Positions 1 through 6,457 of a stretch of DNA of 7,577 nucleotides are shown here, piece after piece. Under the pieces are notes generated by a model, which saw nothing but the letters and a program-made list of their open reading frames with translations, was not told where the DNA came from and ran no database searches. Each line of letters begins with the position of its first letter. Position 1 is the stretch's first letter. A program made the translations under genes and the position numbers. Source of the DNA: Muribaculaceae bacterium (lineage in GTDB: Bacteria > Pseudomonadota > Alphaproteobacteria > Rs-D84); assembly GCA_023665245.1 (NCBI GenBank), contig JAMPEH010000102.1:1-7577 (forward strand). Direction: 5' to 3'.

Positions 1-1
1 A

Positions 2-67
2 AAATGCGTCAATGATATACCGCAATTTATGCTTAATACAAACTTTATGCCCTATATAAACGAATAG
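2..67 (+). CDS. C-terminal end of an unidentified plus-strand gene (partial)
   Basis: A reading frame is open from the left edge and ends at TAG (65-67), giving the last 21 residues of a protein, with a tail ending NFMPYINE. The composition looks like ordinary protein. The stop codon lies inside the left arm of a strong hairpin at 63-96, which is what a gene terminating here would show. It would converge on the minus-strand small genes. The fragment is too short to assign a family, and a chance open frame of this length cannot be excluded. Confidence 0.4.
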   Translation, partial: KCVNDIPQFMLNTNFMPYINE

Positions 68-96
68 CCTCGGCTTTGTAAAAAGTCGGGGCTATT
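63..96. terminator. Strong hairpin, probably a bidirectional terminator
   Basis: Bases 63-77 (AATAGCCTCGGCTTT) pair with 82-96 (AAAGTCGGGGCTATT) around a GTAA loop. This is a 15-bp stem with two G-U type positions. It lies just after the stop of the minus-strand cysteine-rich gene (116) and overlaps the stop of the partial plus-strand gene (67), so it sits between two convergent genes. No long U tract follows on either strand: minus reads TTCGTTTATA and plus reads GCTATGTAAT. The terminator role is therefore inferred from stem strength and position. Confidence 0.6.
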
Positions 97-115
97 GCTA
101 TGTAATAATTTTATA

Positions 116-304
116 TTAGTTTTTACGTTCTTCCCATTTAGAACAAGCCGATGCCATTGCAGATTGTCCGCAGTTTCCGCGACTACTTATCTTGCAAATG
201 TGCATACCGTTTTCATATTCGACGATGCTTCCTTTCAACTGCGCTTTACCACCGAAATGCTGACACGTGCAGCAGTATTTATTTGTTTTTGAAAGACTGC
301 TCAT
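116..304 (-). CDS. Small cysteine-rich, probably zinc-binding protein (62 aa)
   Basis: This 62-residue soluble protein has six cysteines: 11, 12, 14, 37, 45 and 54. The pattern is CCTCQHFGG near the start, then GMHICK, RGNCG and finally CSKWEE. A CxC/CxxC knuckle, a glycine-rich turn, later cysteines and a closing C-x-K-W resembles small zinc-ribbon-like proteins scattered through bacterial accessory genomes. Metal binding is inferred from spacing and not proven. The gene lies 18 bases downstream of the 55-residue gene and is probably co-transcribed with it from the promoter at 520-554. Its own ribosome site is weak (AAGTAGAAAAG), so translation may depend on its neighbour. The hairpin at 63-96 follows. 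No specific function can be named. Confidence 0.75.
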   Translation of the reverse strand: MSSLSKTNKYCCTCQHFGGKAQLKGSIVEYENGMHICKISSRGNCGQSAMASACSKWEERKN

Positions 305-322
305 AAATCTTTTCTACTTATT

Positions 323-490
323 TTATTTCTCAACCAAGTCGTAAAATTTGAATTGAGAGTTTTTCAGTTTGTTCTGCGCCCAATTTGTAACGAAGTTCCT
401 ATCGCCGCCGATAGTTTCCGTAAAAGCAGGAATTCCTGCTTTATAAGCATTTTCCGTTAGATAGTACCTAATAAGCCATTGTTTTGCCAT
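323..490 (-). CDS. Small conserved-looking protein of unknown function (55 aa)
   Basis: A 55-codon frame starts at ATG 490-488 behind a near-perfect ribosome site (AAAGGAGATAAAATT before ATG) and ends at TAA 325-323. The protein starts MAKQWLIRYYLTENAY and ends KFYDLVEK. It is basic and aromatic-rich, with no membrane segment or signal peptide. A middle segment, ETIGGDRNFVTNWAQNKL, looks like a compact nucleic-acid- or protein-binding module, but I do not recognise a family. It is the first gene after a strong -10 element shared with the AAA+ protease promoter, and it precedes the cysteine-rich gene by 18 bases. The excellent ribosome site and shared promoter argue strongly that it is real despite its size. 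A regulatory peptide, an adaptor or a small defence component are all possible. Confidence 0.75.
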   Translation of the reverse strand: MAKQWLIRYYLTENAYKAGIPAFTETIGGDRNFVTNWAQNKLKNSQFKFYDLVEK

Positions 491-519
491 AATTTTATCT
501 CCTTTTGGTTGTTGTAATG

Positions 520-554
520 ATTATAACATATTGCTTGTCCCAATTATGGGTCAA
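520..554 (-). promoter_or_regulatory. Promoter of the small-gene pair with a 20-bp inverted-repeat operator
   Basis: On the minus strand, TATAAT (525-520) is preceded by TG at the right distance (TATGTTATAAT), an extended -10 element. No good -35 lies 16-18 bases upstream. That place is taken by a 20-bp inverted repeat at 554-535, TTGACCCATAATTGGGACAA, which fits TTGNCCCA-N4-TGGGNCAA. The repeat overlaps the stop codon of the DUF262-DUF1524 gene (553-551). Its right half and the -10 element match the AAA+ protease promoter at 20 of 24 positions. A dimeric regulator binding over the -35 region is the natural reading; the sequence alone does not tell activation from repression. Confidence 0.75.
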
Positions 555-2440
555 TAAGGTAGATTGCATACAGTTCGCAACAAATTCAGCATTTCTTTTT
601 CGTGTTTAGCACATTTCGTATTTTTCCATTCGTCATCATCTTCTGTACAATCACTCATTAAACGCAACTTCAAACTGCCTTTTTCAATCATTTGACCGTA
701 GGTGTTCTTTTTGGATGCCGGGCTCAAATTTGAGAACTTGGAATTTATATTGCGTTGTATGATACAAAGATTTCCAAACCCATCAAAGTCATCCCATTTA
801 GCAAATGATTGTTTAGAAGGATGCTGTGGATACCAATGCTCTACGGAATTTCGAAATTCAAAAACAAAATCCGCAAAATGTAAATGTTTATATCTTTCGT
901 TTGTACGGTCTTTCCAAAGCAAGTAATCTAAATAATTGAAAAAAAGATGGGGAGTAGCTACGCCAAGTGCAAATTTCTTTTCTTCAAATTTTTGGTAATC
1001 TTTTTTTATTCGCTTTTGCACATAATTTTCAATTACGAACTCCAAATTTGCAGGCTTATCAACAGGATAATTCACATACAACCATTTCAGTGTTACCGTA
1101 ATCCAATGCATGATTTTTGGCGATGTATCCGAAACACGCAAGCAAGATTGTAGCATCAAAATATTATCGTGTCTTTCATTGCCATGTGCTACGTATGTTT
1201 TGCTTTGCTCCCATTTGTTTTTAATTTTCGTATTTGTGTATTGGGCTTTCCCTGCATTATTTCCAAGTTCTTTCAAACTCCAATCGCCGTTTTCGTCTTC
1301 GTTTTTATATTCACGTTTAATAATATATTTATCGAATAAAAACCTGCATTTGAGCAAGCATTTTATGAACGATAACGAGAAATCTTTTTTGCCGATTTTT
1401 GCGCCGTTTTGTTTTCCGCTCTCTATAACAGAATTGAAAGTATCCAGCAACTTTTTATCGTCAAGCAAGTCTGGAATCTGATAGCCGTCTTTATCCAATT
1501 CTTTTGACGCAAACACTTTCAAAACGTGCAATAGAAAATGGGTAAACCCTATAATACTATAAAAACGAACACGACTACCCGTTTCATCTTCACCGTCAGT
1601 ATGCGGTTGCAGTTCATTGCCGTTTATGATATCCAAAACAGTGCGGCTTTCGATATTCGTGTTTTCTTGATTGCACAGCGTATCGTATTTATCAAGGTCA
1701 AGCCAATCCCAACCGCTGCCAAATAGTGTTTCCCGATATCTTTTTAGGAAATGCATCTGCACATAGCCCGTCATATCGCGACAAGCATCCCAAACGATTG
1801 CAAAAGCATCACTATCCCTTTCATCGAGTGGTTCCATCAACGTTGCCTTCAATATATCGTGCTGTTCCAATTGTTCGCCGCGCACGTTCATAATCTCAAA
1901 ATATCGATTCAAATCGGTATGCGGCGGCACTACAATTCTATACAGGATTACTTTTTTCAGATTATCAATGAAATGTTCTTTTTCAATATCACCAAAACGG
2001 AATTTATCATCGATAATTTTTCTGCCGTTTATTAAACTTTGCTCTATTTTCTCTGCATTAGCAAAGTACGCTTCAATATTATCATTGGTTAATTCGGCTA
2101 ACTTGTTTAGCGTAAAATTCGAGCGGTCTCTGCATTCATAACTTAACTGATCCTTTCCCCAATTATAATCGCCCACATAATCCAAAAGCAAAAACAGAGC
2201 AGTCAATCGTTGTTGTCCGTCTATTACTTCATACTTACCGTCTTTATTCAGATTTACGATTAAAGAACCAATATAGTAATGGTCGGCGGTAAAGTCATTG
2301 ATATCGTCAATAAGCTGACAAATTTCTTTATCCGACCACGCGAATGCTCTTTGATATAAAGGGATTATATATTTATCTTTATCAAACAGCGTTCTATTTG
2401 CCTTATCCAAAATAGTTAAGGGCAGAATTTTATTTTTCAT
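551..2440 (-). CDS. DUF262 and DUF1524 (HNH-type) protein, GmrSD/SspE-like candidate nuclease
   Basis: The 629-residue protein starts with a DUF262 domain: IPLYQRAFAW at 26-35, EVIDGQQRL at 71-79 and the NVRGEQLEQHDILKA block at 185-199. DUF262 has a ParB-like NTPase fold, and DGQQR is its hallmark. The C-terminus carries DUF1524, a His-Me-finger (HNH) nuclease domain: VEHWYPQ at 533-539 with H535, GNL at 556-558, and N566/K568 in a NINSKFSN block. Known proteins with this architecture (GmrSD, BrxU, SspE) are modification-dependent nucleases or phosphorothioation-linked effectors acting on invading DNA. The catalytic motifs look intact, so an active DNA endonuclease or nickase is likely; what modification it senses is unknown. 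Its start overlaps the preceding DUF262 gene by 11 bases, behind GGGAG, so translation is probably coupled. Confidence 0.9.
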   Translation of the reverse strand: MKNKILPLTILDKANRTLFDKDKYIIPLYQRAFAWSDKEICQLIDDINDFTADHYYIGSLIVNLNKDGKYEVIDGQQRLTALFLLLDYVGDYNWGKDQLSYECRDRSNFTLNKLAELTNDNIEAYFANAEKIEQSLINGRKIIDDKFRFGDIEKEHFIDNLKKVILYRIVVPPHTDLNRYFEIMNVRGEQLEQHDILKATLMEPLDERDSDAFAIVWDACRDMTGYVQMHFLKRYRETLFGSGWDWLDLDKYDTLCNQENTNIESRTVLDIINGNELQPHTDGEDETGSRVRFYSIIGFTHFLLHVLKVFASKELDKDGYQIPDLLDDKKLLDTFNSVIESGKQNGAKIGKKDFSLSFIKCLLKCRFLFDKYIIKREYKNEDENGDWSLKELGNNAGKAQYTNTKIKNKWEQSKTYVAHGNERHDNILMLQSCLRVSDTSPKIMHWITVTLKWLYVNYPVDKPANLEFVIENYVQKRIKKDYQKFEEKKFALGVATPHLFFNYLDYLLWKDRTNERYKHLHFADFVFEFRNSVEHWYPQHPSKQSFAKWDDFDGFGNLCIIQRNINSKFSNLSPASKKNTYGQMIEKGSLKLRLMSDCTEDDDEWKNTKCAKHEKEMLNLLRTVCNLPY

Positions 2441-3731
2441 TTTGCACTCCCATTAGTTCCTTTAATGCTTGATATAGATTGCTCCACGTTTCCGATTGGG
2501 CTTTATCGGGATTTCTAATGATTTGAATTTTCATATTTGCGATTTCTCTATTGCTTCGAGCTGTGGCCATGTGGAAAAACATAGGGATTAGATTCGTATA
2601 TGTTTTATCCTTATTCCCGATTGCGTAATTATTGATTGTGTCCATTCCGAGATTATCCATATCCACGCGAATCATCATTGCCCATACAAACAATTTCTTA
2701 ATTGCCATTTCGTCAAGCATATGGAATCTGTCGTAATAAAACAGCAACGCGCAGTAAAATAAGTTTACCGCATAACGAAATCCGGTAGAATAATATTGAG
2801 TAACATTATCTTTTTCGCGTTTGGTATTTGCAGTAAGAATCGCTTTAATTTGCTCGAATTTTGTATCGGTTGATATTACGTTTTTTAAGTCGGCAATCAA
2901 GTTGATATAATGTTCTACCATCTTAAAAAATTCACTTCCGGCACAGAAAGGCTCATTGATTTGAAAACACGGCATTGCTTTACGCACACGTTGAGCAAAG
3001 GTGTATGCGCATTTCGAATCAACTCCTTTATAAACGTCTATATCCTGCGAAGTAAACGCACGCGAGTTTTCTTTTTGAGACCAATTCAGAATTGGAAATA
3101 AATAGAGGGAAAACAGTTCACGAATTAAACGAGGAGGTATGTCTTCCCACTGTTTAATCAAATTCAACTTTTCAAAGGGATAATCATTCATTTCCCGTAA
3201 ATGATACGCCTTTAATAAATCGTGCGGATCAAGTTCCTTACCGCGAGTATTTTGCGAATCAAACAATTGAAATGCTTCTGAAATCTCATCTACTTCCAAA
3301 ACAACACCTTCTAAAATATCCGCAAAAGCATTTTTGTAATCTTCGATTTGTTTTTGAGACATCAATGATAACCATTCACGTATAAAACAGTTATTATCGA
3401 AAATATTCCCAATGGAAACGCTATCGCTAAAAACGTGTTTAAGCATCTCGTTTGTGTATTGCGAATCAAGTGCGTGTTTAATCAACGACAAAGTAATAAG
3501 CCGCTGTTGTCCGTCAACTATATCGTACTTTCCATTATGGTTATGCAATATTACCGACCCTACACGATATTTGAAATTCGTATAATCGGGACGACGGCTA
3601 TCGTTTATTGCTGTATCAATATCTCCAAGCAAGTCGGAAACATTTCTTCGTGTCCACTTATAGGGACGTTGATAATTGGGTATATGTAACCGCATATCAA
3701 GCAATTCGTTAATGCAAATAATTTCACTCAT
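2430..3731 (-). CDS. DUF262 protein without a visible nuclease domain
   Basis: The 433-residue protein has a complete DUF262 core: IPNYQRPYKW at 17-26, YDIVDGQQRL at 69-78 and FDSQNTRGKELDPHDLLKAYHLR at about 157-179 (cited as family landmarks). The rest is mostly helical in appearance. Unlike its downstream partner, it ends without any EHxxPQ...GNL...N..K signature, so DUF1524 is absent and it probably senses or regulates rather than cuts. It resembles the GmrS half of split GmrSD systems, but the partner here is itself a full DUF262-DUF1524 protein. It sits 14 bases after the WYL gene and overlaps the next gene by 11 bases, so the three form one operon. Its ATG is 17 bases from the nearest GAGGAG, which is unusually far; see the five-codon frame at 3728-3745. 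Confidence 0.88.
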   Translation of the reverse strand: MSEIICINELLDMRLHIPNYQRPYKWTRRNVSDLLGDIDTAINDSRRPDYTNFKYRVGSVILHNHNGKYDIVDGQQRLITLSLIKHALDSQYTNEMLKHVFSDSVSIGNIFDNNCFIREWLSLMSQKQIEDYKNAFADILEGVVLEVDEISEAFQLFDSQNTRGKELDPHDLLKAYHLREMNDYPFEKLNLIKQWEDIPPRLIRELFSLYLFPILNWSQKENSRAFTSQDIDVYKGVDSKCAYTFAQRVRKAMPCFQINEPFCAGSEFFKMVEHYINLIADLKNVISTDTKFEQIKAILTANTKREKDNVTQYYSTGFRYAVNLFYCALLFYYDRFHMLDEMAIKKLFVWAMMIRVDMDNLGMDTINNYAIGNKDKTYTNLIPMFFHMATARSNREIANMKIQIIRNPDKAQSETWSNLYQALKELMGVQNEK

Positions 3732-3745
3732 AATGACTTCGGCAT

Positions 3746-4732
3746 TTACTCCTCTGTATATTTTTTAGTAGCATTCTTCAAGTTTTCCGCAATTTGTTTG
3801 CGTAATGAATCGGGCGAAAGGATTTCTACATTATTCAGATATTGCATTGCCCAATACTCCATAGCATTCAAACTCGCTTTTACCGAAACGATTATTTTTC
3901 CATCTTTTTCTGTTGTCCTAAAATCGAAACCGAACCAATCTACAAGTTGGTCTATCATCCATTCATCGTCAATAGCAAATGTAATCGGTTCGGAATCATC
4001 CGAAAACATATACGGTAGCGAAGCCGAGAAGCGTTTATAATCAATTCCGTTCTGAAACCCGCCCACCGTGCGAATATCGGTAGCCACATCATCTATCAAC
4101 GCAATGTTTGTAATTTTGTCAACCCTGTAATAAGTTACATTACGCCATTTTTCTTGAAACGCCATCAAAAAATACTTTTGATTGTGCAATATCATTTGAT
4201 ACGGACTTACGATATGCCACTTTGCGCGGTGCAGTTTTTTATCCATACCGTACTTATTATAATCGAACTGTATTTTACAATTTTTTGTAATCGCTTCGTC
4301 TATTATCTCAATATTATAAAACAGCGCAACGTTTTCCGACTTATTCCAATCGTTTACCGAGTACACGTTTTTAATGTGCGATTTAAAATATTTATTGGAA
4401 AGCGAAGCAAGTTTTTCAATCAACTCTTTGGAATGCTTTGCCGTAATATGTTGACTTGCAAGCACGCTGTCAGAAAGTAGGCGAAGTTCCGAATCCTCAA
4501 ACAAGCGACTTGCAAGATAAGAGCCTTTTTTTGTTGTTTCAACCTCATAGCCCGCTTCCTGCAAAAGAGAAATGTTGCGTCCGATTGCTTTACGCTCTAC
4601 GGTAATGTTATACAGTGAGTCGAGTTTCTTTACAATCTCATCGTGTGTCAAAGGGTGGTCGCAATCCGTATACGTTTCAAGTATTTGCAAAATGCGTATA
4701 AGTGCGAGTTTTTTCGGTTCAAACGAATCCAT
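3746..4732 (-). CDS. WYL-domain transcriptional regulator (winged HTH, WYL, WCX)
   Basis: The 328-residue protein has an N-terminal winged helix-turn-helix (about 8-70; HDEIVKKL and ERKAIGRNISLLQEAGYEV). A WYL domain follows at about 143-215, with SPYQMILHNQKYFLMAF and YYRVDKI. The WCX dimer-type tail is at about 245-320, with YLNNVEILSPDSLRKQIAENL. The name-giving W-Y-L is replaced by K186-Y187-F188, a common kind of drift. Regulators of this architecture (BrxR, CapW) control phage-defence operons and are thought to sense nucleic acid or another ligand through the WYL domain. It is first in the operon with the two DUF262 genes, behind an AAGGAG site and a consensus promoter, and probably autoregulates. 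TTGNGACAA-like boxes near three promoters in this window are its candidate operators. Confidence 0.92.
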   Translation of the reverse strand: MDSFEPKKLALIRILQILETYTDCDHPLTHDEIVKKLDSLYNITVERKAIGRNISLLQEAGYEVETTKKGSYLASRLFEDSELRLLSDSVLASQHITAKHSKELIEKLASLSNKYFKSHIKNVYSVNDWNKSENVALFYNIEIIDEAITKNCKIQFDYNKYGMDKKLHRAKWHIVSPYQMILHNQKYFLMAFQEKWRNVTYYRVDKITNIALIDDVATDIRTVGGFQNGIDYKRFSASLPYMFSDDSEPITFAIDDEWMIDQLVDWFGFDFRTTEKDGKIIVSVKASLNAMEYWAMQYLNNVEILSPDSLRKQIAENLKNATKKYTEE

Positions 4733-4742
4733 ATTTTTCTCC

Positions 4743-4785
4743 TTGTCGAAATATGAATTTTATTATACTAAATTTGTCGCAACAA
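4743..4785 (-). promoter_or_regulatory. Candidate operator boxes around the WYL-operon promoter
   Basis: The 12-mer at 4785-4774 reads TTGTTGCGACAA on the minus strand, an imperfect inverted repeat of form TTGTnGCnACAA lying between the -35 and -10. A second CGACAA lies at 4748-4743, just before the ribosome site. The two CGACAA copies are 31 bp apart, close to three helical turns, and flank the -10. The first contains TTGCGACAA, differing by one base from the TTGGGACAA shared by the other two promoters in this locus. Autorepression by the WYL protein is the simplest inference. Confidence 0.5.
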
Positions 4786-4790
4786 GTCAA
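4762..4790 (-). promoter_or_regulatory. Consensus sigma-A promoter of the WYL-DUF262-DUF262 operon
   Basis: Minus-strand TTGACT (4790-4785), a 17-base spacer and TATAAT (4767-4762) form an almost ideal housekeeping promoter, 29 bases upstream of the WYL start codon. The -35 overlaps the TGA stop of the AAA+ protease gene (4789-4787), so this operon has its own promoter and does not depend on read-through from the protease gene. Such strength with operator-like repeats in and beside it suggests a promoter kept off by a repressor. Confidence 0.85.
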
Positions 4791-6064
4791 GAGTAAACTC
4801 CCTTCACGATTTCATTGATTTCATCATATAACAAAACTTCTTTTTCGTATAACGCTTGTGCCAACACATCAAGCAATTGTTTATTTTGCAATAAAATCAT
4901 TTTTGTCCGATTATAAAATTCTTCCATTAAACGAACTTTCTTTTCTTGATTTTTATCAATCTGTCGTATGGATTGTGCATTGCTATATATATCTCGCAAA
5001 TAAAGATACTCAAAACCATTCGAGGCAAGCCATTCCAAATTATCTTCAATTTCGTTCATTGCGGCTTGCAAATCTTTCGTTGTACCCAAATCGATTTCAT
5101 CAAATTGAATTTCTACGCTTGCTTTCCCTGCAAGTAAGGACATTACATAATTTTCCGATTCTTGATAATTTGAACGCAAACCGACTTTTGAAAGACAACA
5201 CATTCCTACTCCGAGTCCGTCTTTTCCACATTTTCCAATCGCAAGACTTCCGATTGACCTTTCCGATAAAAGGTGAAGAACTGCGTGTCCGGCTTCGTGA
5301 TAAGATATTCTCCACTTTTTCTTGTCATCAACATCTTTTAATTCATAGCGTTTTAACACAACTCTTGCAACAGCACGTTTTACGTCTGTGTATGTAATCT
5401 CTGCTTGATTGGCATACGCAGCATAAATACCCGCTTCGTTAATGACACTCTCAAGAACCGCGCAAGAACTACCGAATAAAATATGCGCAAGCGACCGTGC
5501 TGTTATCTCGGCAGATATATGTTTATCTTTTAAGAAATGTTCGATTATTTTAACAGAGTCCTCAAATGACGGGGTGCTAAATTCAATCTGCTTTCCAAAT
5601 CGCCCTTCACGCATAAGAGAATCGGGGAGATAGTAGATATCGTTAGCCGTTGCAATTACAAAAACGTCTTTGTCCGCTATATCTTCCAATCCTGTCTGAA
5701 TGGCTATAAATTCTTCCTTGTTGCAATTCTGTTGTAAATTATCCTCCGCAAATTTATCCATATCGTCAAAGAATATAATGGACGGCGTAGATTGAATTGC
5801 ATCCTCGAATGTTTTTTTGATTTCGTTTACAAATTCGCCGTTTGACTTGTTTTTCTTGCAATGAAAAACCTTTCGTCCCGTTTCCGCAATAAACGCTTTT
5901 GCCATAAGCGTTTTGCCAAGTCCGGGCTCTCCGTAGAGTAAAATAGCCTTGGGAATTTTTACGCCGAGCCTAATATACTTTTCGCTGTTTTTCAGCACGT
6001 CGCAAAGGCGCAGCATTTCTTCCTTTTCGTTTTCATAACCGATAACCTTGTCAAAATTGTTCAT
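4787..6064 (-). CDS. Soluble FtsH-like AAA+ ATPase with M41 zinc metalloprotease domain
   Basis: The 425-residue protein begins directly with an AAA+ module: Walker A GEPGLGKT at 45-52, Walker B IIFFDD at 96-101, sensor-1 ATAN at 138-141 and an MREGRFG arginine-finger segment at 151-157. The M41 peptidase follows, with HEAGH at 256-260 and the third-ligand block LGTTKDLQAA, D331. It is far shorter than FtsH (about 600-650 residues) and lacks the two N-terminal membrane helices, so it should be cytosolic. Where FtsH has the aromatic pore motif FVG, alignment by eye puts SNG (74-76), and the usual Walker B Glu is Asp101. The likely role is ATP-driven turnover of selected proteins, perhaps the regulator or effectors encoded beside it. 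It starts behind an AGGAG site with its own promoter at 6097-6131. Confidence 0.92.
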   Translation of the reverse strand: MNNFDKVIGYENEKEEMLRLCDVLKNSEKYIRLGVKIPKAILLYGEPGLGKTLMAKAFIAETGRKVFHCKKNKSNGEFVNEIKKTFEDAIQSTPSIIFFDDMDKFAEDNLQQNCNKEEFIAIQTGLEDIADKDVFVIATANDIYYLPDSLMREGRFGKQIEFSTPSFEDSVKIIEHFLKDKHISAEITARSLAHILFGSSCAVLESVINEAGIYAAYANQAEITYTDVKRAVARVVLKRYELKDVDDKKKWRISYHEAGHAVLHLLSERSIGSLAIGKCGKDGLGVGMCCLSKVGLRSNYQESENYVMSLLAGKASVEIQFDEIDLGTTKDLQAAMNEIEDNLEWLASNGFEYLYLRDIYSNAQSIRQIDKNQEKKVRLMEEFYNRTKMILLQNKQLLDVLAQALYEKEVLLYDEINEIVKGVYS

Positions 6065-6096
6065 AATTGATATCTCCTGTGTTGATTTGTGCTATC

Positions 6097-6131
6097 ATTA
6101 TAGCGCATTGATTGTCCCAAAAATGTCGTAA
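6097..6131 (-). promoter_or_regulatory. Promoter and operator of the AAA+ protease gene
   Basis: Minus-strand TATAAT (6102-6097) lies 33 bases before the ATG. Nine bases upstream is TTGGGACAA (6120-6112), at exactly the distance seen at the small-gene promoter; the 24-base stretch from this box through TATAAT matches at 20 positions. The conserved box forms the right end of a 20-bp window (6131-6112) whose left half, TTACGACA, is a weak match to the inverted repeat of the other site. There is no consensus -35, again suggesting that a bound regulator decides activity. Confidence 0.7.
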
Positions 6132-6207
6132 CATCTAAAAACAAACTATCCTGTAAATGGTACAAATTGTATTATATTATCAGGAAGTTCAGTAAGGAGT
6201 TAAGAAT

Positions 6208-6457
6208 GTGAAGCAAATATTTTTTTGATATTGACAAAAACACAAAAAACCTAATTGAAGTCTGTATTACAGAGTTAAATTTATTACAAGTGCCTTTTTC
6301 GCATTCAATTTATTTTCGAGAATGTAGCGAAACACAGACCTATGGACTGTGTTATTATGGAAAAGATTATACTAAATATAGAGAATATGAATATATTTTT
6401 GTTATCAACAAATATCTATCATCCGAGATAGATATAAAGGAAACCATAATCGTATAA
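6208..6457 (+). pseudogene. SprT-like zinc metalloprotease remnant (frameshifted and truncated)
   Basis: Behind AAGGAG (6194-6199), GTG at 6208 opens a frame that breaks at a run of seven Ts (6220-6226). Removing one T joins it to a continuous 76-codon frame, giving 82 residues starting MKQIFFDIDKN. The sequence fits the N-terminal part of SprT-like proteins: LIEVCITELNLLQVPFSHSI, then YGLCYY, then YIFVINKYL and KETII. In the family TII is followed by HELLHT, the zinc site; here it reads V-stop (6455-6457). So the active site is lost. The alternative ATG at 6206 is followed immediately by TGA. A weak AT-rich promoter may lie at about 6151-6180. The family call is by eye from motif order and is moderately sure. 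Confidence 0.65.

Noticed and set aside
95..292. A plus-strand 65-codon frame at the left end
   Set aside because: It is antisense to the cysteine-rich gene, which has a coherent cysteine pattern and follows the 55-aa gene in an operon.
1110..1481. A 123-codon plus-strand open frame
   Set aside because: It lies wholly antisense to the DUF262-DUF1524 gene, is extremely rich in S, F and L, and shows no recognisable domain or start signal.
4770..4785. TTGTTGCGACAA as a transcription terminator for the protease gene
   Set aside because: The arms are only four bases and no U run follows. It lies inside a consensus promoter, so an operator is the better reading.
4858..5397. A 179-codon plus-strand open frame
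   Set aside because: It is antisense to the AAA+/M41 protease, whose motifs are intact in the other strand. It has no ribosome site and low-complexity F/L/S/R-rich composition typical of a shadow frame.
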